Positions 36,803 through 47,614 are shown, numbered from the stretch's first letter. The stretch is DNA of 64,000 nucleotides from XYD12-FULL-36-8 sp964613805 (GCA_964613805.1 CAZTJF010000005.1:1-64000), one strand, 5' to 3'. Notes: generated from the letters alone by a model not told the origin. Made by a program: numbers and translations.

Positions 36803-39800
36803 TTATTTAATAAGAGCAAACTTGCCGATTTTAGAACCTGCCTCAGGAGTTTCTGCTACGAAAATATAAACTCCATAAGCAACATCAAGATTTTCTTCAG
36901 TCCGCAAATTCCAATATACATCACCGACAAATAAATTATCATGATACAGAGTTCTTATCAGTTCACCGCGGACAGTAAATATTGAAATTTTTGTGCCCGG
37001 GGGAATGTGTGTGAACCTAATTTCTCTTTCACCTCTTCCGCTTGTTTGTGTGCTTAATAATCTGGATTCACCCTCGTGAGTAACAACGTAGGGATTTGGC
37101 ACCACTTTTATGCGTTCCAATTCATTCTTTGCTTTTTCTGTTGTTATTTTCGCTGCAGAGGTGTTGAAAGTATAAGAGTCCTGGCCATTAAAAGGTTTCA
37201 ATGTAAAGAGAGAAAGTGTTCCTTGAGTTTCTAACGGAACACTACCAGAATATGTGATGACCACTCTCCAGGTCGTTGTGTCCCTGCTGTTAATATTTTC
37301 TCTAAATGTAATTGAGTATGTTGAGGAGATCAAGCCGGTTTTTCTATAAAAGAAATCTATGTATTTATTCCGTGTAACATTTTTAACTTTGAAATTAACA
37401 GGAACAGCAGGATAATTATCAGGAGGTCTTCCTATTTGCGGAAGACTGATGAAAACCGAAGTATCAACAATTGAATCATAAAATTCAATTACATAATCAC
37501 TTGGAAGAGAGATGCCATTGTTTACAGGATTACCTGGATCAAGAAATCTTTGTAAAGAATAGGAAGATGGAGTAGTTGTGCCGCCCTGAAAACCAGATTT
37601 TGCTGTATCCTGCCTTATAACTGCATCATTAAACAACTGCAATCTAAATCCTTGTCTTATTGGAGTATTGCCAGAAAACATATTGGATTTGTTTACAAGA
37701 GTATCATAAGTTCCTGTATAACTGTCATTAATTGCCTTGAATGGTAATCCGTTTACAAAGATGGTATCAGTTCCAGCAGGTAATGAAATAGTTTGCAGCG
37801 GCTCAACAATGTATGTCTTATTAATTGATGGAAGGTACACTGTGTCGGGTGTAACTAAATCTATAAGCGACCAATTTTTGGTGTAACCCTCGGCTCCAGA
37901 ATCTTGAAAAGCAACCTTGTAAGAATAATTATTGCGAATGGCTGCATGATCTATCAATTCAACGGCAACATTACCGGTACCAATAAAACCCTCAGACTTT
38001 TTGAGGTTTTGAATCTCAGGTGGAGTATAACCTAGTGGTCTTGCTCCAGGTGTAATGTAACCGGTATTATCATCAATAATTATTTGCCCTGTATTTGTCC
38101 TCAATATAAATTTTGAGTTTTCAGTAGGTTGAATATCTAAAATTGCATCGCCAGCATCATAAGCACAAACAGCATAATAATATGTTACTCCAAGTGTAAC
38201 AGTTGAATCAACAAACCGATTAACTATGCCTGTGTTGTTCCCAAGATAGATAGTCGTTCCTCTAAATTGTGCAAGTAAAGCCGGTGATGGATAGAAATAA
38301 CCTTGTATTGAATCAACAAGGTCGTATTGTGCGATTGGTTTATCAAATGCGAGGACACCAAGTGCGTCTGTAATCTGTCTTGCATCTGCAAAATTAGCAT
38401 CGGTCGAACGGTAAATTTTGTATCCTTGAAAATCTTTTTTCTTAGTTATGAAGTCTCTATCATTTTCAGTTTTCTCACCATCCCAATAGATAACGACTTT
38501 ACCATCTTCCTGTGTTAGAGTAATCTTTGGTTTTTTAGGAGGTTGAGGAAATTTGTAACCAGAATTGTAAATTTTCTGAACTACTTGTTTATTTCCAACA
38601 ATATCTTCAAAGTCCTCACCAAAAAGTAAAGAAACCGAAAATCTTTCCTTTACATCGACATTTCCATTTCCAGGTACTAACGGAAAAAAACCAGATGCGT
38701 AAATAAAGTCCCCATCTTGAGGAATAGGAGGAATAATGTCAAATCTTCCGGGAGTCATTCTATTCCACAATGTTGAATCTATGGAAAGATCAGGAGCTGC
38801 CGTGAGATTAAAGAAATTAAAACTTGTTAAACCAATTTGATCGGACTCATCGGGATCAGTTCTCCCAAAATTTGGTTCACCTTGATCCGGAATTCCGTTA
38901 CCCTCGCCGAAATCAGGACCGGGATAATCGTTATCATCCGGGCCCAATCCATCAACACCCACGTCATCAAATAATGGATTCCAATCGCCATCTTCGTCTA
39001 TGTCATTATCTCGTCTTTCATCAATAAGCAAATCGTTTACGCCTGCACCAGTTCTAAAATTCTTGTATTTAAGCGGAACTAAGGGCGGTACTTTACGAAT
39101 TCTTGTTTCATAGTGGATAGCTTGGTTTTCATCAATTAAACCATCAAGGTCATTATCAATTCCATCATAAGCAGATGGATGCGGGAGTGATACCCCGTTT
39201 AGTATTGATGCAATATGACCTTCACGAAAGTATTTGTCTGCTTGAATAATAAAGCGAACGCCGAGCGAGTAAACCGTGTCTGGTAAAGATTGTATTGTGT
39301 GAAGTGATCTTTGATATGTAACCGGATCAATTAAAACCACTGTATTGCCAACAGTATACGTTACAGAATCAAAATCTGCTAAAGTAAAAACCGGTGAAGG
39401 ATTTGGCGAATCATCATCATTATCAATTCCATCGAATGGATTGCCCGGAGACTCAAGAAATGCGTAACCAACATAACCAACCTTTTGACCACGGTTACCA
39501 ATTCCAGGAGGAGAATCATAAGAGTAAGTGATCCACTCATCAACATCAAAGTATCCTAAGTCATCACCGCTATCACCATCACCGCCGGCAAGAGTACCTA
39601 CCACAGTTCCAAAATCAGCTTTGCGGTATATGGTTGTTCCCTCATTCGTAATATCGTATAACCAGAACAAAGCATCTTCAGCAAGAAAGTTCGACCATTG
39701 GAATCCCCGCACTCTCATTTTAAGAGCCATCCCTAATCGCGAACGATCTCTGCTGTCCGGAAGAAAAATTGTGTCTAACTGTGTTGGAATATCAGAAAAA

Positions 39801-40375
39801 TTAAATTCGTCATCGGATTGATCATCTGCATCAAAAAGACTTTCTTGATCTGCATTTTGAATACCTCTTCCAAAATATCCAAACCATTCAGTTTTACCTG
39901 AAGGATCTTTCCAGTTTCTTGCAATAGGGTCGTTCCAACCTTCAATTGGCCAAGAATTCTGCAAATGGCTCATTGCAACAGTCTCGGCATTCGGATTAAG
40001 AAATCCTGGAATAGGATTCCAGCCCCAGAAATAATTTTTAGTGGGATGTCTTTCATCGGATTGACCTCTTCTTGGTCCTCTGGAAATTATAACTGAGTGG
40101 AGAGTATCATTCTGTTTATTTATAAACTCTACTCCGATAAGCGGTATACAATCACCAATATAATTTTCACCTGAGCCAAGAGGCCATTCGCCCCTTATAT
40201 CCAAGCCCTGGTTAAAGCCGGCTATCTGCCCATCATTATAAAACGAGATGCCAATTCTGTTTCCAGTATGTTTACCCATTCTTAGCAGTTTGGGATCTCC
40301 TCTCTGTGCTAACAGATCAAAGCTAATAGCGGTTAGCAAAATCAGTATAAAGAGTATTATTTCTTTTCTTTGCAT
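36803..40375 (-). CDS. Large Asp-rich surface protein with FlgD-like/T9SS-type C-terminus
   Basis: A 1190-aa protein; I start at the ATG at 40375, just before the signal peptide (MQRKEIILFILILLTAISF...LLAQ), which clears the upstream TonB gene. The central region contains many Asp-rich loops (GIDNDDDSPNP, GIDNDLDGLIDENQ, RDNDIDEDGDWNP) of the kind that bind calcium. FN3-like modules follow at about residues 620-760. The end carries VVPNPYVV, FTHIPPGTKISIFTVRGELIRTL and WNLRTEENLDVAYGVYIF, a FlgD-Ig-like variant of the T9SS sorting domain lacking the NPFNP motif. It sits between the TonB receptor and the PorV-like gene, an arrangement that suggests a surface complex. Confidence 0.8.
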   Translation of the reverse strand: MQRKEIILFILILLTAISFDLLAQRGDPKLLRMGKHTGNRIGISFYNDGQIAGFNQGLDIRGEWPLGSGENYIGDCIPLIGVEFINKQNDTLHSVIISRGPRRGQSDERHPTKNYFWGWNPIPGFLNPNAETVAMSHLQNSWPIEGWNDPIARNWKDPSGKTEWFGYFGRGIQNADQESLFDADDQSDDEFNFSDIPTQLDTIFLPDSRDRSRLGMALKMRVRGFQWSNFLAEDALFWLYDITNEGTTIYRKADFGTVVGTLAGGDGDSGDDLGYFDVDEWITYSYDSPPGIGNRGQKVGYVGYAFLESPGNPFDGIDNDDDSPNPSPVFTLADFDSVTYTVGNTVVLIDPVTYQRSLHTIQSLPDTVYSLGVRFIIQADKYFREGHIASILNGVSLPHPSAYDGIDNDLDGLIDENQAIHYETRIRKVPPLVPLKYKNFRTGAGVNDLLIDERRDNDIDEDGDWNPLFDDVGVDGLGPDDNDYPGPDFGEGNGIPDQGEPNFGRTDPDESDQIGLTSFNFFNLTAAPDLSIDSTLWNRMTPGRFDIIPPIPQDGDFIYASGFFPLVPGNGNVDVKERFSVSLLFGEDFEDIVGNKQVVQKIYNSGYKFPQPPKKPKITLTQEDGKVVIYWDGEKTENDRDFITKKKDFQGYKIYRSTDANFADARQITDALGVLAFDKPIAQYDLVDSIQGYFYPSPALLAQFRGTTIYLGNNTGIVNRFVDSTVTLGVTYYYAVCAYDAGDAILDIQPTENSKFILRTNTGQIIIDDNTGYITPGARPLGYTPPEIQNLKKSEGFIGTGNVAVELIDHAAIRNNYSYKVAFQDSGAEGYTKNWSLIDLVTPDTVYLPSINKTYIVEPLQTISLPAGTDTIFVNGLPFKAINDSYTGTYDTLVNKSNMFSGNTPIRQGFRLQLFNDAVIRQDTAKSGFQGGTTTPSSYSLQRFLDPGNPVNNGISLPSDYVIEFYDSIVDTSVFISLPQIGRPPDNYPAVPVNFKVKNVTRNKYIDFFYRKTGLISSTYSITFRENINSRDTTTWRVVITYSGSVPLETQGTLSLFTLKPFNGQDSYTFNTSAAKITTEKAKNELERIKVVPNPYVVTHEGESRLLSTQTSGRGEREIRFTHIPPGTKISIFTVRGELIRTLYHDNLFVGDVYWNLRTEENLDVAYGVYIFVAETPEAGSKIGKFALIK

Positions 40376-40394
40376 TTTAATTTCTTTCAAAATT

Positions 40395-43211
40395 TTAGAA
40401 ATTGCATGAAAATCCCACTTCAACTCTTCTCGGTTCAGAAAAGAAGCCAGGATTTGTATAAAGCTGATCTAAAGTGTTTTCGTACATCTTGGGATTAATT
40501 TTTTCAGCATCAAGCCGGTCAAATGTAAATATAGGATCTCCAGAATCGCCGTAAATTCCTGTTGGGTTATCTAAATCCAACAAGTTTGTAACTTTTACAA
40601 ACAATGATAGGACCGTGTTACTGAAGACAAAATCCTTGTATGCTCTCAAGTCTAAATTAAATATACTCGGTTTGTTCTCGCTGTTTCTTGGAAATGCATT
40701 CTGGCTCACTCTTGTGTTTTTATTAACACCAGGGCTGTAGGGTTGTCCAGTATAAAAATTTCCAATCAATGAAAATCCATAATCTCTCTCAACAGAATAT
40801 GCTATAGAAAGATTAAGAGAATGTGCCTGATCCCAATTTAGCGGGGCAATATATGTTTCTGGTAAAGCACCACCAAGAATAGCGTTTCGAGCATCGGCAG
40901 GATTGGAAGCATTTCCTTTTGTTATTGAATAAGTATAATCTATGCTTGTTGCCAATCCACCGGAAAATCTTTTTTCAAAACTGATAATAAATCCTTTTGA
41001 AAAACCAAAGTCGGAGTTTGCATATCTGCTGTAACTTTGTGCACCGCCAAACACAGAAATTTCGTCGCTTTGTGTACCTGTAAGAAATCTAAAATCTTCG
41101 AAGAACACAGTTACATCAACGGAAATATCATCACCAATTTGCTGCTGAACTCCGATTTCGCCTTTAACAGTTTTTTGCGGTTTTAAGTCCGCATTGCCAA
41201 ATAATCCAACGTTACCAGATCCGACTCCCAATTCAAATTCTGGGTTAGTGTAAAGGAATTCATAAGATGGTAATTGAAAAAAATGACCATAAGAAAAATG
41301 AATTACTCCTTTATCAGAAATGGGAAAAGCCAAACCTAAGCGAGGGCTAACCTGATATTTTACTGAAGCATCATTATACCAATATTTTTCTCTATCGGCT
41401 AAGGTTTTAGGTGTTTCCCCAAGCTCCGGCTCATAAACGCCATTATTGTTAAGATCATTAAATTGATTCGATGGTCTTATGGGATTATTAATATTAGGAT
41501 CTGAAGGATCTGCTAAAACTTTTCCATCGGGATTAAAAGCATCAAACCTAAGACCTAAATTGAAAATAAGATCAAATGCTTCAAATTTTGATTGGGCATA
41601 GGCGGAATATTCAATCGGATTGCGAGTATATTGATTATTTAGTTGAGTAGTAATAGGCGCAACTGCTACAGTTGTTACACCATTTACTAAAAGGGGATAT
41701 AAGGTTATATCTTTAAAATATATTTGATGTCTTTTAACCTCACCGCCAAACTGAAAATTTATTTCCTGGTTTAACTGAGTTGTCCAATCGATTTTTGCCG
41801 AATAAGTTCCTGTGCTTCTTTTAAATCTATTGTAGTCTGTTCCGCCAATATCAAAACTGAAAGGCGGTGTTTGCAGACGGGTATTATCAATATAGCTTGT
41901 TGAAAGAGTATTTTCATCATTGTAAATATTTTCGAAGAGATACTGCTCATATTCCTTATAGTAATACGAGAGATTGAGATTATAAAAAGATGAATTGCTT
42001 ATTGCATGATTAATCGAAATGGTGTTGGAATATCCCTTTCTAAACCTCTGCAAATTGTTATCCGGCGTCAATTTTCGTGAATGATTGTAATCCTTATATT
42101 TTTCTTTATCCAGCGCGTAATTGAAATTAACTTTCATCTCTGGGAGTAATCTATAAGTCAATTTTCCCTGGGCATAAATTCGTTCTCTTGGATTCATAGA
42201 AACGTAAGCGGAGTCGCGTCTTTCTGTTGCATCTGCACCGGGATCATAAAGAATATTAAAATCTGAGCCTGCTGAACCCTCAACCTCCGCTGCTCTGTCA
42301 GTCATAAGAAATTTTCTTTGTCCATAAAGGTAGCCCGTATTATAATAGTATCTTCCGTTTGCGTAAAAATAAAGTTCATCTCTTAAAATTGGACCGCTCA
42401 AGCTGCCTTCAATATTTCTAACTTCAACAGGATTTATTTTATCTATATTCCAGAATAAATCTTTCTTATTGGAAACATAATCACCAACATAAGTTTGAAA
42501 ATTGCCGCGAAGTTCGTTATCGCCGTCTTTAGTTACAATATTGATAATACCCGACATCGCCTGTCCATACTCGGCATTAAAAGCACCGCTTATTACTTGG
42601 AGTTCCTGGACAGCATTTGCATTTACATTAATTACTGTGCTGCCGTCATAAGCATCTGTTAAAGTTACTCCATCAACCTGGTAAGCAACCTGCCCGGATC
42701 TGCCGCCTCTAACATGAAAATCTCCACCTGATTGAACAAATCCAGCCTGTAATTGCAGGACATCTCCAAGATCTGTGACTGGTAATTGTGATATAACATC
42801 AGACCCAACTATGGATGTTGAAGCCGTAAGATCTTTCTGTATCAAGGGCTTTTGGGCTATAACCACAACTTCTCCCTTTAGTTCAAGAGCAGTTGACTGC
42901 AGATTAAAATTTTCAGTAGTTGTGAATCCACTCGCAACCTTCACGTTCTGTACTGTTACGGAATTATAACCAATTGCAGATGCTTTAATAGAATAAGTAC
43001 CTGGGGGAATGTTTATTATGAAATAATTCCCACTTATATCAGTCGCTGCGCCAAAATTGGTTTCCAAAACAATTACGTTTACAAATGGTAATTCCTCACC
43101 GGTTGTTCCATCGGTTATTTTACCGGCAATTTTACCTGATTGTGAAAATATTTGTGGTGAAAGAGAAAGGCAAAGAAGGATTGTGTAACAAATCTGTATA
43201 AAAAATTTCAT
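40395..43211 (-). CDS. TonB-dependent outer-membrane receptor with CarboxypepD_reg domain
   Basis: A 938-aa protein with signal peptide (about 1-23) and a GAGG ribosome-binding site. Residues about 26-115 form the carboxypeptidase-regulatory-like domain (GKIAGKITDGTTGEELPFVN, YFIINIPPGTYSI). The plug domain follows (LGDVLQLQAGFVQSGGDFHVRGGRSGQVAYQVDG), then a beta-barrel whose last strand ends in Phe (VEVGFSCNF). It would import a substrate using TonB energy, or act in a surface complex with the 1190-aa protein encoded 19 bases downstream. Confidence 0.9.
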   Translation of the reverse strand: MKFFIQICYTILLCLSLSPQIFSQSGKIAGKITDGTTGEELPFVNVIVLETNFGAATDISGNYFIINIPPGTYSIKASAIGYNSVTVQNVKVASGFTTTENFNLQSTALELKGEVVVIAQKPLIQKDLTASTSIVGSDVISQLPVTDLGDVLQLQAGFVQSGGDFHVRGGRSGQVAYQVDGVTLTDAYDGSTVINVNANAVQELQVISGAFNAEYGQAMSGIINIVTKDGDNELRGNFQTYVGDYVSNKKDLFWNIDKINPVEVRNIEGSLSGPILRDELYFYANGRYYYNTGYLYGQRKFLMTDRAAEVEGSAGSDFNILYDPGADATERRDSAYVSMNPRERIYAQGKLTYRLLPEMKVNFNYALDKEKYKDYNHSRKLTPDNNLQRFRKGYSNTISINHAISNSSFYNLNLSYYYKEYEQYLFENIYNDENTLSTSYIDNTRLQTPPFSFDIGGTDYNRFKRSTGTYSAKIDWTTQLNQEINFQFGGEVKRHQIYFKDITLYPLLVNGVTTVAVAPITTQLNNQYTRNPIEYSAYAQSKFEAFDLIFNLGLRFDAFNPDGKVLADPSDPNINNPIRPSNQFNDLNNNGVYEPELGETPKTLADREKYWYNDASVKYQVSPRLGLAFPISDKGVIHFSYGHFFQLPSYEFLYTNPEFELGVGSGNVGLFGNADLKPQKTVKGEIGVQQQIGDDISVDVTVFFEDFRFLTGTQSDEISVFGGAQSYSRYANSDFGFSKGFIISFEKRFSGGLATSIDYTYSITKGNASNPADARNAILGGALPETYIAPLNWDQAHSLNLSIAYSVERDYGFSLIGNFYTGQPYSPGVNKNTRVSQNAFPRNSENKPSIFNLDLRAYKDFVFSNTVLSLFVKVTNLLDLDNPTGIYGDSGDPIFTFDRLDAEKINPKMYENTLDQLYTNPGFFSEPRRVEVGFSCNF

Positions 43212-43232
43212 TTTACCCTCGGGGTTATAAGC

Positions 43233-44330
43233 TTAGTTTTCAGTTATTGTTAATTTAATACTTTTTGAATCGTGATGGATAATCAAATACTTATTTTGTG
43301 CAGAAAAATTTTCTATTCTGTTAACGCCAAAAATATTTAATCTTGACTTAAAATCAACATTCAAATCTGGCAGAAATAAGTAAAGTGTATTATCCTCTGC
43401 TTTGTTTGTTAATGCGATTAATTTTTCGTTTATTATTGCGATGTCTAAAATTCTCCCACCTTCGGAAAGTTGTTTTTCATTTGAAACCGATAAATCACTG
43501 CTTAAGTCGCACATCGTATTAAAATATTTTGCATAATATTTTTTCCCATAAGGAATTATCTTTTCAATAATTCTGTCATTGGCTGATAATTCTTTTAAGT
43601 TTAGATCTAACTTTATTGTTTTGCCGATAGGTTTAAGATCCTCAAACTTAACTCCGGACACAAAAACATATCCACCGATAATTTTCAGCAGAGTTGGAGT
43701 ATTATACTCAATTATTTTTTTGTCAATACTTTTATCGGAGAGATTTATTCTGTAAAGCGAAACGTTGTTTGCAGTTTCGGTTATATCCAGCGCTTGATGT
43801 GAGGTTAGAACGAAAAGAAAATCCTCGGTTATCTCCATGAACGCTGCTTTTTCCATTTCAAACGGCACATCCTTCTCTAATGCGATTTCATCATATGTTT
43901 CTTCGCTAATAAGTTTTACTTTGAAGTTTAATGGATCGAATGATGCAAGAATACCATTGTCGTTTAAGCTTAAAAGAGGATGAGGAAGATCGTAGGGCGC
44001 CACAAACTTGTATGGAAAAATCATTTCTCCTTTGCGATCAAAAACTCTGACCTCAACAGGGTAATCAATCTTTTCAGTTGGGAAATGAAAGTTTCCTATA
44101 AAGGAATAATTTTCGGCAGGAGATGACTTGAATATTTTTTTGCCGCTTAGGTTTTCTAAATAAATATTTTGATTATCCTTTGTGATGACGATGTCATCAT
44201 AAGTGAGTTTTATTTCTAATCCATTCAATTCAAAGTAGCTTGAGTTGAATTCTTTTTCAACTTTCAATGACTGCGCTGAAACAGAAATTAAAAAACCGAA
44301 AAAAGTTATAACAATAAAAATAAATTTCAT
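43233..44330 (-). CDS. Secreted protein of unknown function, 365 aa
   Basis: A protein with a signal peptide (about 1-19) and a repeating beta-strand pattern (for example DDIVITKDNQNIYLENLSG, VRVFDRKGEMIFPYKF, NEKLIALTNKAEDNTLYLF) that suggests a beta-propeller. I do not recognise the family. It is the first gene of the leftward operon with the TonB receptor (21-base gap), so it probably serves the same surface system, for example as a binding protein. Confidence 0.65.
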   Translation of the reverse strand: MKFIFIVITFFGFLISVSAQSLKVEKEFNSSYFELNGLEIKLTYDDIVITKDNQNIYLENLSGKKIFKSSPAENYSFIGNFHFPTEKIDYPVEVRVFDRKGEMIFPYKFVAPYDLPHPLLSLNDNGILASFDPLNFKVKLISEETYDEIALEKDVPFEMEKAAFMEITEDFLFVLTSHQALDITETANNVSLYRINLSDKSIDKKIIEYNTPTLLKIIGGYVFVSGVKFEDLKPIGKTIKLDLNLKELSANDRIIEKIIPYGKKYYAKYFNTMCDLSSDLSVSNEKQLSEGGRILDIAIINEKLIALTNKAEDNTLYLFLPDLNVDFKSRLNIFGVNRIENFSAQNKYLIIHHDSKSIKLTITEN

Positions 44331-44503
44331 TATTTGTTCGAGAGAATCAATTTTTCATTGTAAATATAACCAAAATGTTACTATAAAAGTTTCCGGGTTT
44401 AGGAATATAATTTTAAATGATGAAATATGTTTTTATTCGCTGATTTTAAAAATTAAATCGCTTAAGTTTGATTATTCAAAATATTAATATTTGAAAGCAA
44501 AGC

Positions 44504-47500
44504 ATGTTTAGAATAGCAATTATATTTATCCTCTCAATAGTTTTTGTTCATATCGTTTTTCCTCAGCAGACTAATAATGAATTCAGAGCTAACTGGGTAA
44601 TTACCTGGGAATACATTTCTTCTTCAGGTACGGTGGATCAGAAAAAAGCAAAGATAAGACAAATCCTCGATGAGCATAAAGCAGGCAACTTCACGTCTGT
44701 GCTCTGGCAGGTGAGACAATCTGGAACAGCATACTACAATTCATCTTATGAGCCATGGGGTTCTTATGCAGGAAGTACGTATCCTGGTTTTGATCCTACA
44801 GCATATGCAATTGACGAGGCGCACAAAAGAGGATTGGAGTTTCATGCGTGGTTTAATGTCTTCTCTGCAGGAAGTACTGCACCTGGTGCGCCCGCGCAGC
44901 AGCATCCAGAATGGATTTGCAGAGATCAAAGCGGAAATCCAATGACAACATCAATTGCTCTTTCTCCCGGAATGCAAGCAGTAAGAGATTACACGAAAAA
45001 AGTCGCAATGGAAATTGTGAGGAATTATGATATTGATGGATTACACCTCGACTACATTCGCTGGAATGAGTATACAAGCTCGGCAAAATCCAAAGAGTTT
45101 GAAAAACTTCAGGATGAAAAAAAATTATTAGATGGTGATATTACCGATGATCAAATAGAAGAACTTAAAAATAATATGGCGGGTAGATATTTATATGATG
45201 TCGAACATCCATACTCTGCCGGCGTTCCTTCTGGTTTCCCGTCCTGGGATGAATGGTGGCGATGGTCGGTGACTGAATTTGTAAAAACTCTCCATGATTC
45301 GATTCAAGCAGTTAAACCTTATGTCAGATTATCTGTTGCCGCACTTGGAAAATATAATTGGAGTGGCTGGAATGGTTACAGCATTGTCTATCAAGATGCT
45401 GCGCTTTGGTTCAATCAGGGTTATATCGAGCAAATTGCTGCAATGCATTATCACTGGAATACAGGAAGCGGATTTTATGGAATGCTATCTGGAAGCTGTC
45501 CCCAATGCTGGAGCCAATTCATCCAGCCAGGAATTGCGGCAAAACGATTTTACACAGTTGGTCCTCCATCTTACATTTTAAATGATAATAATATTTGGAA
45601 CAATCATCCCGACATTGTAAATACATGCAGAACCGTAAATTGGGTTGATGGTTTCCAATTCTTCAGCTATGGCAGCTGGAGGGACCGCGATTACTGGAAT
45701 GAAGCTGGCTCAACTTTCTTCAGTAAGAAAACAAAAATTCGTGATGCAAATCTTCATCGCGATACAATTCCAGCTTCACCGCAAATCAGCATCCTAAAAA
45801 TTGATTCGCTTCATTACAGACTTACTGTTACACCGGATGCTTCAACAAATATCAATCAATGGTTCGCAGTCTATAGATCAGCAGATGACATTTTCAACCT
45901 CAATACGGATGAGATAATTTTAATATCATTTGGAAATTCTCAATTTACGATCAACGAAAACTTTACAGGAGATCAAAACTTCAATGGAAAGTATCGTTAT
46001 GCTGCGACGATGCTCGATAGATACTGGAATGAATCTCTGATTTCCAATATCGTTTTTACAGATTCAATTCCATCATTTGCTCCTAAAGTTGTCTCATCAA
46101 CTCCTGTTGATGGAGACACTGTTTCGATAACTACGCAGGTTAAGTTAAACTTCTCGAAGACATTAAATGTTAATACAGTAACTCCAAGTGTGTTCACATT
46201 CATGCCCCCGATAGAAGTTAGCAGCGTAACTTTCTCAAACGGAAATAAAACTGTTTTATTTACAACTGCTTCTAACTTCAATTTCCAGACAAATTATACT
46301 TTTATACTTGATTCAACAGTAACCGATGTTAATGGAAAAATGCTTGATGGCAATGGTGATGGTATTGCGGGAGATTCCTATGTACTGCATTTCTCAACTG
46401 TTGCACAAGACTTAAGTGGTCCGTTAGTCACACAATTTTTCCCGGACAGCACAAATTCTTCAGGAAGTTTTGATGTCGATGGAGTTGTTACAGTTTTATT
46501 TGATGAGCTTGTAAACTCAGCCACAATAAACCACAACAATGTTATTTTGAAAACCGGCACTACTCCAATTTCAAAAGATATGCAGCTAAGAACGGTTGGT
46601 AATCAATCAATAATAAACATTAAAACCCCGCAGATATTATTAAACGAAACCCAATACTCATTAACACTAACACAAAATATTACTGATGTTGTGGGCAATC
46701 CGATATTATCAAATCATGAAATATTTTTCACGACTTCGGATTTGGTATACTCGATAAGAACTATAATAGATGATTTCTCAACCGAAGGAAATTGGGAACA
46801 ACCGGAATACAGCGGTTCAACAGCTGGAATAATTGACTCGGGAACTTCTTCTGGATACAGCGCGACATATTGCCTTCCGGCAACAACACCAGCAAAAGGA
46901 TTTTTCATTCAATATCAATGGAATCCATCGGCAGCAACAAAATTGATAAGAGAATATTTATCGGGCGGCGCTCCGCGAAATGTAATTTTCGATACATCGT
47001 ACATATTGCAAGTTTATGTTTGGGGTGATGGAAGCGGGAACAAATTTCGTTTTGCAATTGACGAAGGTGATGGAACAAATTGGCCCAATCACGAAGTGTC
47101 AAAATGGATAGTGATTGATTGGTATGGCTGGAGATTAGTCGAATGGAATTTGAAAGACCCCAACAGCGTTGGAGCATGGATTGGAAATGGAGTCCTTGAC
47201 TGGCCCGAATACCGAATAGATAGTTTTCAACTGACCGACTCACCAGGTTCATCTGTGTATGGAAGAATTTATGTTGACAATCTTCGCATTGTTAAAAAAT
47301 CAATTGTGTCAGGGCTAGAGGACGAAGAACAAATGCAGCCAAATGATTTTGTACTTTACCAGAACTTCCCGAATCCGTTTAATCCAAGTACAAAAATTAG
47401 TTGGCAGTCGCCAGTCAGCAGTTGGCAAGTCCTTAAAGTATTTGATGTCCTTGGAAATGACGTTGTTACGTTAGTTGATGAATACAGAACAGCAGGAAGA

Positions 47501-47614
47501 TATGAAGTTGAATTTAACGCATCTGGTATCCCGAATCTTGCATCCGGTATCTATTTCTATCAATTGAAATCTGGAAACTTTGTGGACACTAAAAAAATGA
47601 TTTTACTTCGATAA
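44504..47614 (+). CDS. T9SS-exported family 10-like glycoside hydrolase (GHL10) with Ig-like domains
   Basis: A 1036-aa secreted protein (signal peptide about 1-21). Residues about 25-400 match the GHL10/DUF187 TIM barrel: EFRANWVITWEYI, FTSVLWQVRQSGTAYY, GLEFHAWFNVF and YDIDGLHLDYIRW, with the likely acid residue Asp in LHLDY. A FN3-like module is around 420-520. Two SbsA/Big_5-type Ig-like domains follow (PVDGDTVSITTQVKLNFS at about 530, and ending ITDVVGNPI at about 735). A further jelly-roll, binding-like part then leads to the T9SS domain (NFPNPFNPSTKISW ... KKMILLR). Related enzymes cut peptidoglycan or glucosamine-containing glycans. The next gene follows by 15 bases. Confidence 0.85.
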   Translation: MFRIAIIFILSIVFVHIVFPQQTNNEFRANWVITWEYISSSGTVDQKKAKIRQILDEHKAGNFTSVLWQVRQSGTAYYNSSYEPWGSYAGSTYPGFDPTAYAIDEAHKRGLEFHAWFNVFSAGSTAPGAPAQQHPEWICRDQSGNPMTTSIALSPGMQAVRDYTKKVAMEIVRNYDIDGLHLDYIRWNEYTSSAKSKEFEKLQDEKKLLDGDITDDQIEELKNNMAGRYLYDVEHPYSAGVPSGFPSWDEWWRWSVTEFVKTLHDSIQAVKPYVRLSVAALGKYNWSGWNGYSIVYQDAALWFNQGYIEQIAAMHYHWNTGSGFYGMLSGSCPQCWSQFIQPGIAAKRFYTVGPPSYILNDNNIWNNHPDIVNTCRTVNWVDGFQFFSYGSWRDRDYWNEAGSTFFSKKTKIRDANLHRDTIPASPQISILKIDSLHYRLTVTPDASTNINQWFAVYRSADDIFNLNTDEIILISFGNSQFTINENFTGDQNFNGKYRYAATMLDRYWNESLISNIVFTDSIPSFAPKVVSSTPVDGDTVSITTQVKLNFSKTLNVNTVTPSVFTFMPPIEVSSVTFSNGNKTVLFTTASNFNFQTNYTFILDSTVTDVNGKMLDGNGDGIAGDSYVLHFSTVAQDLSGPLVTQFFPDSTNSSGSFDVDGVVTVLFDELVNSATINHNNVILKTGTTPISKDMQLRTVGNQSIINIKTPQILLNETQYSLTLTQNITDVVGNPILSNHEIFFTTSDLVYSIRTIIDDFSTEGNWEQPEYSGSTAGIIDSGTSSGYSATYCLPATTPAKGFFIQYQWNPSAATKLIREYLSGGAPRNVIFDTSYILQVYVWGDGSGNKFRFAIDEGDGTNWPNHEVSKWIVIDWYGWRLVEWNLKDPNSVGAWIGNGVLDWPEYRIDSFQLTDSPGSSVYGRIYVDNLRIVKKSIVSGLEDEEQMQPNDFVLYQNFPNPFNPSTKISWQSPVSSWQVLKVFDVLGNDVVTLVDEYRTAGRYEVEFNASGIPNLASGIYFYQLKSGNFVDTKKMILLR
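47399..47432. repeat. GTTGGCAGTC-type repeat in T9SS domain
   Basis: AGTTGGCAGTCGCCAGTCAG followed by CAGTTGGCAAGTCC: a short, internally repeated sequence occupying the first variable strand of the sorting domain (encoding SWQSPVSSWQV). Its CAGT-rich composition resembles the repeat at 25561. Confidence 0.45.
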
